Assembly (NCBI GenBank): GCA_011051925.1 | Contig: DRKE01000417.1 | Location: forward strand, 1-14,765 | Origin: Deltaproteobacteria bacterium | GTDB taxonomy: Bacteria > Myxococcota_A > UBA9160 > UBA4427 | Direction of reading: 5' to 3' | DNA: 14,765 nt | Part shown: positions 1 to 6,165 of the stretch, in pieces | Position numbering within the stretch: the stretch's first letter is position 1 | How the letters are laid out: each line of letters begins with the position of its first letter | Position numbers and translations under genes: made by a program | The notes under the pieces: generated by a model | Database searches by the model: none | What the model was told of the DNA's origin: nothing | Seen by the model: only the letters and a program-made list of their open reading frames with translations

Positions 1-1
1 C

Positions 2-145
2 GATGCCGTGGCCCATGCACTGACGGCGAAGAAACCCCGATTCCGCTATGCGGTCGGCCGCGAAGCCCGCCTGGTGGGACTCGGCAAGCGCTTCCTGAGC
101 GATCGCCTCAGCCAGAAGACCATCCGGGATCATTTCGGGATCTAG
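2..145 (+). CDS. C-terminal end of a short-chain dehydrogenase/reductase (SDR), 5' end outside window
   Basis: Reading from base 2 gives 47 codons and a TAG stop. The peptide starts DAVAHALTAKKPRFRYAVGR and ends IRDHFGI. The pattern 'A..HAL....PR.RY.VG..A' followed by a basic helix and a short tail is typical of the C-terminus of classical SDR enzymes, the substrate-side end after the Rossmann domain. The catalytic Tyr-Lys pair and the nucleotide-binding motif lie before the window, so neither the substrate nor activity can be judged. The gene converges on the minus-strand torD-like gene that ends at 276. The call rests on a short C-terminal pattern, so the coding assignment is firmer than the family. 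Confidence 0.6.
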   Translation, partial: DAVAHALTAKKPRFRYAVGREARLVGLGKRFLSDRLSQKTIRDHFGI

Positions 146-164
146 GGAAGCCCTGCACCGAACG

Positions 165-181
165 CCGGCCCCGGGGGCCGG
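165..181. terminator. GC-rich hairpin between convergent genes
   Basis: CCGGCCC (165-171) and GGGCCGG (175-181) form a perfect 7-bp stem with a 3-base loop. It lies 20 bases after the SDR stop and in the 130-base gap before the end of the facing operon. There is no T-run on either side, so it does not look like a classical intrinsic terminator. It could still stabilise 3' ends of either transcript. Confidence 0.3.
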
Positions 182-275
182 GGATTCCGGGTGCAACCGG
201 TCAGGCACGGGCCGTCGTCCATGGGCTCGATGGATCGGCGCGCGATGCAGAGAGCGGTCTGCCGAACCCATCGCC

Positions 276-866
276 TCAGCACTCTCCGTGGAGCGCCACG
301 AGGACCGATCCGAGCCCGCGGTAGATCGGCGAGGTCGCTCTCGCCTCGAGGCTTCGCCCGAAGGCGGCCACCCAGGGGCCGAGCAGTTCGCGATGCAGAT
401 GGGCCTGGATCGACGACGCGCCTTCTTCGCTTCCCTCGAGCTCGCCGGCCCTCGCGACGAGCTCGAGCAGCAGCGCCAGATGATCGAGGGGCAACCGGCC
501 CCAGGGCTCGACGCGGATCGGCTCGACGCCGAGCGCCTCCATCGTCTCCCCGATGAAGGTCGAAAGGGCCTCGGCGAGCGGCTCGCGGTCACCTTCGATC
601 CATGCGGACGCGAAAGGCGGCACGCCATCCGGCAACAGGAAGAGGCGCGCGAACTCCTCCGCCAGCGCCTCGATCCGATCGGCGGTCGGCTCCCGCTCGA
701 TCCAGTCGCGAAAACCCGGATCCTCGATCGAGAAGAATCCGGGGATCGGATCCTCCCGAAGTCGGATCCAGGTGGCCCGGTCGACTTCCCGAACGAGCAG
801 CGACGCGATCAGCCGGTCGATCGGTGCGCGCTCCTTCGCCGAGAGGATCGTACGGATCTCAGGCAC
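276..866 (-). CDS. TorD-family chaperone for the adjacent molybdoenzyme
   Basis: This is a 196-residue all-helical protein of the TorD/DmsD/NarJ group, the usual length. These cytoplasmic chaperones bind the Tat signal and apo-form of a molybdoenzyme until the cofactor is inserted. The TorD pattern is visible in three places. Residues 71-88 include EFARLFLLPDGVPPFASA, the E(Y/F)..LF.......PP(Y/F).S element. Residues 126-136 are PLDHLALLLEL, the characteristic (P)DHL...EL motif. Near residues 165-183 there is a W..AF...L....SPIYRGL element, typical of the last helix region. The start is the GTG at 866, inside the end of the oxidoreductase gene (GTGCCTGA overlap). A longer in-frame extension to 1058 is low-complexity and antisense to conserved oxidoreductase sequence. 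It has no strong SD of its own, so translation is probably coupled to the upstream gene. It is the last gene of the operon. Confidence 0.88.
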   Translation of the reverse strand: MPEIRTILSAKERAPIDRLIASLLVREVDRATWIRLREDPIPGFFSIEDPGFRDWIEREPTADRIEALAEEFARLFLLPDGVPPFASAWIEGDREPLAEALSTFIGETMEALGVEPIRVEPWGRLPLDHLALLLELVARAGELEGSEEGASSIQAHLHRELLGPWVAAFGRSLEARATSPIYRGLGSVLVALHGEC

Positions 867-3570
867 GGGTCCGCGGGTCTTTCTGCCCGGAGACCCGGCG
901 GATCCGACACACGTTGTCGAACCAGTTCTGCCCGCCGACCAGGGGGGCGGGGTTGATCGGGTAGACGTCGTTGATCGCGACGCCGTGGCCGACGCCGCCC
1001 CGATCCTTCGACCACCAGATCTCCCGGGCAAGAGCGTCGAGCTCGGAGGTGTCCGCATTCATTCCTACGCGCGCCGAAGCGATGGTCGGCTCGCCGCCGC
1101 GCGCGACCACGCCGTGTTCCCAATGGCCGGAATGATGCGCGCACGCGACGACGCGCGGGTGCATTCCCGGCACCACGCGAACGCGGTTGCGAAGACGGCC
1201 GACCGGATCCCTCTCCCCGCTTCGATCGCTCGCGCCCTTCGGGCGGTAGGTCGTGAGCTCGACTTCGTCGCCCGTCGCCACGCCGAGCCGCTCGGCGGTC
1301 ACAGGGGCCATCATCACGGGGTTCGTGTGGACGATCTCGGCCGCGTGCTTCCAGTAGGCGGAGCGACCCTGGGTATGAACGTTCCATTTGAACGTCGTGA
1401 GGACGTACTCGTCGTCCGAGAGATCGACGTGTTCGGGAACCCGGGCGTAGGTCGGAACGGCGCTCGCATTGATGTCGCTCGCGGGAAGGCCGGTCAGCCG
1501 CGCGGCGAGGGGGAAGGTCTCGTCACGGACTTCGATCTTGCGACTCGGCGTCGGGAACCCCCGGACGGGTCGTCCGTCCCGGACGATGCCGATCGTGTGG
1601 CGCTTGCCGTCCTTCTGGACGAAGAGCGTCTGGGATTCGGGGTCGATTTCCGCTCGTGCGACCTCTGCGGCGGGCACCTCCCGCTCATGGAGTTCGTAGT
1701 CGAGCGGCCTGTCTTCGTCCATCCAGATGCCGCGAGCCTTGAAGGTCTCCCAGTCGATGGGAAGCTCGGCATACCACGCCCGATAGTAGTCTTCGAGGTC
1801 GTCGAAGTCGAAATAGCGTTCCATGCCGCCACCGATCCGACGCGCGAGATCACGCCAGATGATCTGCGCGGGCCGCGCCTCGCCGAGCGGTTCGACGAGC
1901 GGCTGTCTGATGCCGGTATACGGACGCAGTCCATAGCTGTTCGTCGAATGGGCATCCCAACGTTCGAGGCTGGTCGCGTCGGGCAGGATGATGTCGGCGA
2001 GCGCGGCCTGCTCCCCATAGCTGACATCGATCGCGACGTGGAAGGGAATCAGTGCTTCGTCGGTCAGGACTTCCCGCGCGAGCCGCGCCTCGGGAAATCC
2101 GTATGCGGCACCGAGCGTATACGACATGTAGACATCCACTTCCTGGCGACGCTGCTGGATGTAGGGATGGACCAGCTGGCCGACCCGCATCGCGTACCAA
2201 TGCCACGAAAGGGGATATTCGCTCGGCGTGGCGAGCTCGCCGAAATAGCGCTCCTGCCATTCTTCAGGAAAGGCACGTACGCGTTCCTGGACGTCGCGGG
2301 GCAATGTCTCGAATTCGCGGGTACCGGGCTTCCAGGGCTTCGGAGCATGAGGTCGGGGAGCCGGCTGGTCGATGACCGGGAGACCCTCCTGGCCGTAGCG
2401 GTTCTTCCACATGCGGAGCGACGAAAGGCAGAACCCACCCGGCCGACCCACGTTTCCGACCAGGACGTCGAGCATCCGGATCGCTCGATCGGCCTGTACG
2501 CCGTTGTAGTGCTTCGCCGATCCCCGGTTGGACATCGTGCAACAGGCCGGCGCCGAACGGGCGAACTCGCGCGCGATCCGCTCGATGTCCGTCGCTGCAA
2601 CACCGCTCTCGGCTTCCGCGAACGCCGATGTGAAGGGCTCGAGATGCGCGCGCATCTCGTCGAAGTCCCAATTGGCCCAACGCTCCCAGAAGGCTCGGTC
2701 GGCAAGGCCCTCGTCGACGATCGTCCGCGCCATGGCCAGGGCGATCGCACCATCCGAGGCTGGCGCGACCGCGTGATACTCGGTCGAAACGGAGGCGGTT
2801 GCCGAAGGTCGGACTTCGAATGTGACGATCCTCGCTCCTCTGTCGACCTTCGCGTCGATCAGCCGCTTTCGCATGAAGAGGCCACCCTGATAGGCCTCCA
2901 TGGGATTGCCGCCGAAGTTCAGGACATACTTCGTGCGCTCGAGATCCTGGCTCTCCCATTCGAATTCCCGGCCGTAGAAACTCATCAGCGGCGCGCGTCG
3001 ATTCGAGCTGCAGATGGATCGACGATTCAGGCGATTCGGCGTACCGAAGGCGTCCGTGAATCGCTTGCTGAATCCCTTCGTCTTGTCCCGCCCGTAGTGG
3101 AAGACGAAGCGCTCGGGCGTACCGGCCTCGCGCAGCGGGCGCATCCGGTCGGCGATCTCGTCGAGTGCCTGGTCCCAGGAGATCCGTTTCCAACGCCCGC
3201 CGCCTCGCGGCCCGACCCGTCGCATCGGGTACAGGATGCGTTCCGGGTAGTCGGTATACGAGATCATGCCGTTCGCCTTCGAACAGATCGTGCCCTGGCT
3301 ATTGGGGTCGAGCGGATTCCCCTCGACGAGCCGGACCCGATCGTCCTGGACCCATCCGATCACGCCACAATGGGTCGTACAGCCGAAGCAGATCGTGGGG
3401 ACGGCCCGGGCCTTCCGATAGTCGAGTCGCCGTTCGCGGAGAGCGGCCAACGATTCCGGGATGGAGCCTCGCGACACCGTCGAAGGCGAACAGGCCAGAA
3501 GCGGTCCTGCAAGAGCGCCCGTCGAGAGTGCAGCGGAGAATTTCAGGAAGTCGCGGCGCGTCCAGCTCAT
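859..3570 (-). CDS. Tat-exported molybdopterin oxidoreductase, catalytic subunit (DMSO reductase superfamily, PsrA/PhsA/TtrA-like)
   Basis: This 903-residue protein is a complete catalytic subunit that binds bis-molybdopterin guanine dinucleotide. The N-terminus has a Tat signal (RRDFLKF, residues 5-11), a hydrophobic stretch, and LLAC at 24-27, a possible lipobox. The 4Fe-4S ligands are C61, C64, C68 and C96, in CFGCTTHCG and GTICSKANG. The family pattern RILYPMRRVGPRGGGRW (111-127) and SWDQAL follow. C187 in RRSICSS sits where Cys-type members bind Mo. The C-terminal molybdopterin-dinucleotide domain ends in NPAPLVGGQNWFDNVCRIRR, as in the polysulfide/thiosulfate/tetrathionate branch. The substrate cannot be named from sequence; sulfur or arsenic oxyanions would fit the branch. 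The ATG at 3570 overlaps the Fe-S gene stop (ATGA) and has a strong SD, AGGAGGG at 3574-3580. The protein should act in the periplasm after folding with its cofactor, helped by the downstream TorD-like protein. Confidence 0.97.
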   Translation of the reverse strand: MSWTRRDFLKFSAALSTGALAGPLLACSPSTVSRGSIPESLAALRERRLDYRKARAVPTICFGCTTHCGVIGWVQDDRVRLVEGNPLDPNSQGTICSKANGMISYTDYPERILYPMRRVGPRGGGRWKRISWDQALDEIADRMRPLREAGTPERFVFHYGRDKTKGFSKRFTDAFGTPNRLNRRSICSSNRRAPLMSFYGREFEWESQDLERTKYVLNFGGNPMEAYQGGLFMRKRLIDAKVDRGARIVTFEVRPSATASVSTEYHAVAPASDGAIALAMARTIVDEGLADRAFWERWANWDFDEMRAHLEPFTSAFAEAESGVAATDIERIAREFARSAPACCTMSNRGSAKHYNGVQADRAIRMLDVLVGNVGRPGGFCLSSLRMWKNRYGQEGLPVIDQPAPRPHAPKPWKPGTREFETLPRDVQERVRAFPEEWQERYFGELATPSEYPLSWHWYAMRVGQLVHPYIQQRRQEVDVYMSYTLGAAYGFPEARLAREVLTDEALIPFHVAIDVSYGEQAALADIILPDATSLERWDAHSTNSYGLRPYTGIRQPLVEPLGEARPAQIIWRDLARRIGGGMERYFDFDDLEDYYRAWYAELPIDWETFKARGIWMDEDRPLDYELHEREVPAAEVARAEIDPESQTLFVQKDGKRHTIGIVRDGRPVRGFPTPSRKIEVRDETFPLAARLTGLPASDINASAVPTYARVPEHVDLSDDEYVLTTFKWNVHTQGRSAYWKHAAEIVHTNPVMMAPVTAERLGVATGDEVELTTYRPKGASDRSGERDPVGRLRNRVRVVPGMHPRVVACAHHSGHWEHGVVARGGEPTIASARVGMNADTSELDALAREIWWSKDRGGVGHGVAINDVYPINPAPLVGGQNWFDNVCRIRRVSGQKDPRTRA

Positions 3571-4094
3571 CGTCCCTCCTGCTCGTAGATCGGATCTTCG
3601 TCGCGGGGATCGAGCTGCGCGCCACGATGGATCTTCCCGGAAACGAAATCCTCGAGCTCGACATAGTGGACGTCTCTTTTCAGGTCATCGGCGTCGGGCG
3701 CCTCGAGCCGCGTCGCCTCGAGCTCGGCGATCGCCCCATGGATGGCATCCTCGGGATCGGCCAGATCCCCGAAGACCAGTGCCGCCGTCGGGCACGCTCG
3801 CACACAGGCGGGCTCCAGCCCGGCCGAAAGACTCTCCGCATCGTTCGTACAGCGCGATTCGGAAAAGACCGGCACGAAGGCAAAGGTCTTCTCGTCGGGT
3901 CGGGGGAGCCATCTCACCCGAAGCGGAAACTCGCCCAGCGGGATCGCATGGGCCGTCTTGCAGGCCACGCTGCAGGCATGACAGCCGATGCACCTTCTCA
4001 GATCGACGAGGAACCCGGGGCGCTCGACGTCGCGTGGAGGGACGGTGTCGAGGGAGACGGAGGGATGAGGGCGTCCGGCAGAAGTGTCGTACAA
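3567..4094 (-). CDS. Reduced-size Fe-S electron-transfer subunit (DmsB/PsrB/TtrB-like)
   Basis: This 175-residue protein is the electron-transfer partner of the oxidoreductase. Residues 35-45 hold C-x2-C-x2-C-x3-C (CIGCHACSVAC), motif I of the four-cluster ferredoxin-like subunits. Residues 92-113 hold the motif IV consensus, including GLEPACVRACPTAALVFGD. Typical relatives have four cysteine motifs (16 Cys). Here motifs II and III are missing, and only seven cysteines remain: C35, C38, C41, C45, C82, C97 and C101. The first pair of motif IV, normally CxxC, reads C82-T-N-D85. There is no signal peptide, so export would be by riding with the Tat-targeted partner. The start is a TTG at 4094 with GAGG (4101-4104) six bases upstream. 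That SD is enclosed in a hairpin. The stop overlaps the next start codon. The protein is clearly coding; the number of clusters it carries is inference. Confidence 0.93.
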   Translation of the reverse strand: MYDTSAGRPHPSVSLDTVPPRDVERPGFLVDLRRCIGCHACSVACKTAHAIPLGEFPLRVRWLPRPDEKTFAFVPVFSESRCTNDAESLSAGLEPACVRACPTAALVFGDLADPEDAIHGAIAELEATRLEAPDADDLKRDVHYVELEDFVSGKIHRGAQLDPRDEDPIYEQEGR

Positions 4095-4100
4095 GGCAAT

Positions 4101-4130
4101 CCTCGGTCACGCCACTTCACGTGGCCGAGG
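4101..4130 (-). promoter_or_regulatory. Hairpin enclosing the ribosome binding site of the Fe-S subunit gene
   Basis: On the minus-strand transcript, CCUCGG (4130-4125) pairs with CCGAGG (4106-4101). Inside it CCAC (4124-4121) pairs with GUGG (4115-4112) around a five-base loop, and a five-base bulge (4111-4107) lies on the 3' side. The SD of the first operon gene, GAGG at 4104-4101, forms part of the 3' arm. The start codon TTG follows six bases later. The fold would therefore hide the ribosome binding site. The pairing is seen directly; a role in regulation is inference. Confidence 0.45.
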
Positions 4131-4164
4131 TGAACGGGTCCACTAGGAAAGCGGCGTCAGGCAT

Positions 4165-4183
4165 GCGCCGGGAACCCCGGCGC
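4165..4183 (-). promoter_or_regulatory. Perfect 8-bp hairpin in the operon leader
   Basis: GCGCCGGG (4165-4172) and CCCGGCGC (4176-4183) are exact inverted repeats around a three-base loop. In the minus-strand transcript the hairpin follows the stop codon of the small leader ORF (4194) by about ten bases and precedes the SD-masking hairpin. There is no U-run after it, so it is not a standard terminator. It could be a pause site or part of an attenuator. Confidence 0.35.
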
Positions 4184-4193
4184 GAATGTCGGC

Positions 4194-4367
4194 TCAACGA
4201 TGATGATGAAGAAGCATCTCGGGCTTTCCGGTTTCAAAGGCGACCCGGCCGCGCTCGAGCGCCGCGGAAAAGAGCCCTATGGCCTGCTCCAGCCGCCGCT
4301 TCCGGCGTGGCTTCCCGCGTCGCTTCCGGCGTCGGAGGTCGGGTCGTCTCGTGACCACGGGCGTCAA
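4194..4367 (-). CDS. Possible small leader ORF, 57 codons, unassigned
   Basis: From a TTG at 4367 (or a GTG at 4358) to a TGA at 4194 this frame reads a very basic N-terminal half containing RRRKRRGKPRRKRR. A helix-like half (LEQAIGLFSAAL) follows, and the C-terminus ends LLHHHR. The basic part is encoded by the triplicated 12-bp unit, so each copy gives four residues. No good SD precedes either start, codon use is mixed (it includes ATA), and I recognise no family. If real, it would be the first cistron of the Mo/Fe-S operon, 100 bases before the Fe-S gene. It may equally be a chance ORF in a leader RNA. Confidence 0.22.
   Translation of the reverse strand: MTPVVTRRPDLRRRKRRGKPRRKRRLEQAIGLFSAALERGRVAFETGKPEMLLHHHR
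4298..4333. repeat. Three tandem copies of a 12-bp unit
   Basis: GCTTCCGGCGTG (4298-4309), GCTTCCCGCGTC (4310-4321) and GCTTCCGGCGTC (4322-4333) lie head to tail. Each differs from the others by one to three bases. The period is a multiple of three and falls within the possible leader ORF. This is a small local duplication in otherwise unique intergenic sequence. Confidence 0.7.
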
Positions 4368-4393
4368 TCTATCACGATGACCCGAGCAGGCAA
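4366..4393 (-). promoter_or_regulatory. Candidate sigma-70-type promoter for the Fe-S/Mo/TorD operon
   Basis: On the minus strand TTGCCT (4393-4388) is followed by a 16-base spacer and TAGATT (4371-4366), with a TG one base before the -10 element (TGATAGATT, an extended -10). Transcription would start near 4359 and give a leader of about 265 bases before the TTG start of the Fe-S gene. The spacing and hexamers are reasonable for a housekeeping sigma factor. This is a pattern match only. Confidence 0.4.
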
Positions 4394-4690
4394 ACCGAAC
4401 GGATGAAGGCGGGCGTCCGGCTCCACGGGAGCGGCACGGGTCTCCGGCCGGTTCCGAGCGGCGAGACGCCGCCTCGACGCGTGGCCAACGACCGTGCCCG
4501 AGGAAGTCTTCAGCGTGGCCGGACACGAAGACGACTGCGGTCGTACCGGGTGATCGGGCATCGGGTGCCCCGCCCCGATCCCGCACCCCCGCTGACGCGC
4601 GAGCCTTCCGAAGGTCGCTCCCAGATGCCTCCTCAACGTCCCGCAAAACACCTCCCGACGGGACTTCGGGAAGAATCGGAAAGGGACCGC

Positions 4691-4696
4691 TAACCT
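4691..4696 (+). promoter_or_regulatory. TANNNT -10 box adjacent to the start codon (possible leaderless transcript)
   Basis: TAACCT ends seven bases before the ATG at 4704. With the usual -10 to +1 distance, transcription would begin at about 4703, essentially at the start codon. No Shine-Dalgarno sequence of note lies upstream of this ATG, which fits a leaderless mRNA. I see no good -35 element. Confidence 0.35.
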
Positions 4697-4703
4697 TCGG
4701 GGC

Positions 4704-5477
4704 ATGCCGAAGGCCAATTCCGCTCCGACCGACGCCCCGGCGGCCGAGCCCGCCTCCATCGCTCGCTCGCGTCGCGTAGCCGGCTTCAGCGGGCTCCAGG
4801 TCCTCGGCATCGTCGCACTCACGATCGCCCTGACCGCGGGGCTGACCTGGTGGATCGCACGGACCTATCTCTGGCCAACGGCATTCGAGCCGGTCATGCT
4901 TTCGGAAAGCGAGCAGGTCCGTCTCGATTCGAAACTCCGCGCCCTGGGAATCGACCCGTCCGCTTCCGGCGCGGCGTCCCATCCGACGCCACCCCCCGCT
5001 GTCAGCGCACGGCGCCCGGCCCCGGCGCGCGACGAGACGCCATCCGAGTGGCTCCGCCCGGAGCCCTACGCCGAGAGTGGAGCGACGCGCGAGGTCGGAC
5101 TGACCGAACGGGAGCTCAACGCGCTGCTGGCTCGTGATCCCGATCTGGCCGAGCGGTTGGCGATCGATCTTTCGGACGATCTGGCCAGTGCCCGCCTGCT
5201 CGTTCCACTCGATCCCGATTTCCCGATTCTCGGGGGTCGGACCCTGCGGATCGCCGCCGGACTCGGACTCTCGTACTCCGAGGGACGCCCCGTCGTGATC
5301 CTGCGTGGCGTGAGCCTGATGGGCGTACCGATTCCAAATGCCTGGCTCGGCAACCTGAAGAACGTCGATCTCGTCCGGGAATTCGGTGGCGGCGAGGGCT
5401 TCTGGAAGACCCTGGCGCAAGGCATCGAGGATGTCCGCGTCCGGGATGGCGAGCTGACGATCCACCTCCGCGAATAG
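4704..5477 (+). CDS. Conserved single-span membrane protein of unknown function with a C-terminal periplasmic domain
   Basis: The 257-residue protein has a short Ala/Pro-rich cytoplasmic N-terminus and basic residues at 21-24. One membrane helix follows at about 31-52 (LQVLGIVALTIALTAGLTWW), then a Pro/Ala-rich linker at about 88-115. The globular C-terminal domain (about 120-257) starts with TREVGLTERELNALLARD. It contains two strong blocks, IDLSDDLASARLLVPLD (154-170) and GVSLMGVPIPNAWLGNLKNV (202-221). The 'ERELNALL' element recalls membrane-anchored lipid-binding-like domains (DUF2140/DUF2993 type). I recall relatives in proteobacterial genomes carrying an 'arginine N-succinyltransferase' label. 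No acyltransferase motif is visible, so I do not transfer that name. The topology (positive-inside rule) puts the C-terminal domain outside the cytoplasm. The gene stands alone, divergent from the Mo operon. Confidence 0.85.
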   Translation: MPKANSAPTDAPAAEPASIARSRRVAGFSGLQVLGIVALTIALTAGLTWWIARTYLWPTAFEPVMLSESEQVRLDSKLRALGIDPSASGAASHPTPPPAVSARRPAPARDETPSEWLRPEPYAESGATREVGLTERELNALLARDPDLAERLAIDLSDDLASARLLVPLDPDFPILGGRTLRIAAGLGLSYSEGRPVVILRGVSLMGVPIPNAWLGNLKNVDLVREFGGGEGFWKTLAQGIEDVRVRDGELTIHLRE

Positions 5478-5492
5478 CCGGCGACGGCCGGC
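5477..5492. terminator. Short GC hairpin between convergent genes
   Basis: GCCGGC (5477-5482) and GCCGGC (5487-5492) form a six-pair stem with a four-base loop. It starts at the last base of the membrane protein gene's stop codon and lies 50 bases beyond the end of the facing HIT gene. No T-run follows on either strand, so a terminator role is possible but weakly supported. Confidence 0.3.
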
Positions 5493-5541
5493 CCCGTGCC
5501 CGGGTGTGCTCCAAAGCGAACCGGCGTCAGCCCCGACGCGC

Positions 5542-5967
5542 TCAGCCGTCGACCACGCTTTCGTAGCCGAGTTCCCGCAACGCCGTGCGCACGACCTCGG
5601 CTTCCTTCGCGATGCTCTCGGGCGGTACATTCGGATCGGCGTTCCCGAAATCGAGATCCGTCGGCTTCCAGATACACGACACATGCAGATGGACGTGCCG
5701 GACCTCGAGGCCCAGGATCACGAGTCCGACCTTTTCGGGACGATAGGCGCGATCGAGGGCGCGTCCGATCGACTGGGCGACCCCCGTGAGATGCTGCATG
5801 ACATCGGGTTCCAGGTCCGTCCACGAATCGACTTCCGCACGCGGAACGACCAGCGTGTGTCCCGGCTTGAGCGGCGCGATCGTCAAGAACGCGACACAGA
5901 CGTCGTCCTTCCACACGAAATGCCCCGGCAATTCGCCTGCGATGATCTTCGTGAAGATCGATGCCAT
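5542..5967 (-). CDS. HIT-family nucleotide-binding protein
   Basis: The 141-residue protein has the usual length and layout of small Hint-type HIT proteins. It begins SIFTKIIAGELPGHFVWKDD, with the substrate-loop I..GE.P...V...D at 8-22. It continues FLTIAPLKPGHTLVVPR (27-43), and the catalytic histidine triad is HVHLHVS at 91-97. H95 would be the nucleophile. The usual N-x-G-x-x-A-G-Q stretch before the triad is replaced by GLVILGLEV (81-89), as in one HIT subgroup. Such proteins hydrolyse phosphoramidate or adenylated nucleotides in the cytoplasm; the substrate is not predictable. The start is the ATG at 5967, chosen from the family N-terminus and the SD AAGGAG (5977-5982) nine bases upstream. 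The reading frame stays open to 6804, but that part is not HIT-like. Confidence 0.94.
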   Translation of the reverse strand: MASIFTKIIAGELPGHFVWKDDVCVAFLTIAPLKPGHTLVVPRAEVDSWTDLEPDVMQHLTGVAQSIGRALDRAYRPEKVGLVILGLEVRHVHLHVSCIWKPTDLDFGNADPNVPPESIAKEAEVVRTALRELGYESVVDG

Positions 5968-6014
5968 GAGACGGGACTCCTTTCTTTTCTTTCGGCTCTT
6001 CCGGGTTGGCTTCT

Positions 6015-6035
6015 TCCGGACTGGCCCCGTCCGGA
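6015..6035. promoter_or_regulatory. Inverted repeat in the HIT/sanA divergent intergenic region
   Basis: TCCGGAC (6015-6021) and GTCCGGA (6029-6035) are exact 7-bp inverted repeats separated by seven bases. They lie 48 bases upstream of the HIT start codon and 130 bases upstream of the sanA-like start. The size and spacing would suit a dimeric operator or a leader hairpin. No regulator is encoded nearby. Confidence 0.3.
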
Positions 6036-6165
6036 TCTTGTCTTCCCATGGCCCGGGCATGCGGCGAGCATGGAGGCCTCCGGGAGCATACCCTCCGGGC
6101 AGTCGGAACGCTGCGCCCGGCCCGCGCCGAACACGCCGCGAAGGTTCGGGAAGGAGACCCGCCTG

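Larger units (their letters stand above)
4095..4703. other. 609-base divergent intergenic region with leader-like structure
   Basis: This stretch separates the start of the minus-strand Mo/Fe-S operon (4094) from the plus-strand membrane protein gene (4704). No frame gives a convincing protein; candidate ORFs are arginine-rich and of mixed codon use. Structure seen from right to left: a TANNNT box next to the 4704 gene, a minus-strand promoter candidate at 4366-4393, three copies of a 12-bp unit, a possible 57-codon leader ORF, a perfect hairpin, and a second hairpin over the SD of the Fe-S gene. I see nothing recognisable between about 4394 and 4690. Confidence 0.6.

Noticed and set aside
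866..1058. Longer start for the TorD-like gene
   Set aside because: The extra residues are Ser/Thr/Arg-rich low-complexity sequence overlapping conserved oxidoreductase codons. The GTG at 866 fits the family start and the stop/start coupling.
553..3588. 1011-codon plus-strand ORF opposite the molybdopterin oxidoreductase
   Set aside because: The opposite strand encodes a clear 903-residue oxidoreductase with all motifs. The plus-strand frame is a GC-bias shadow without recognisable domains or SD.
4364..4822. 152-codon minus-strand ORF in the divergent intergenic region
   Set aside because: It overlaps the start of the plus-strand membrane protein gene, has atypical composition, no SD and no recognisable family.
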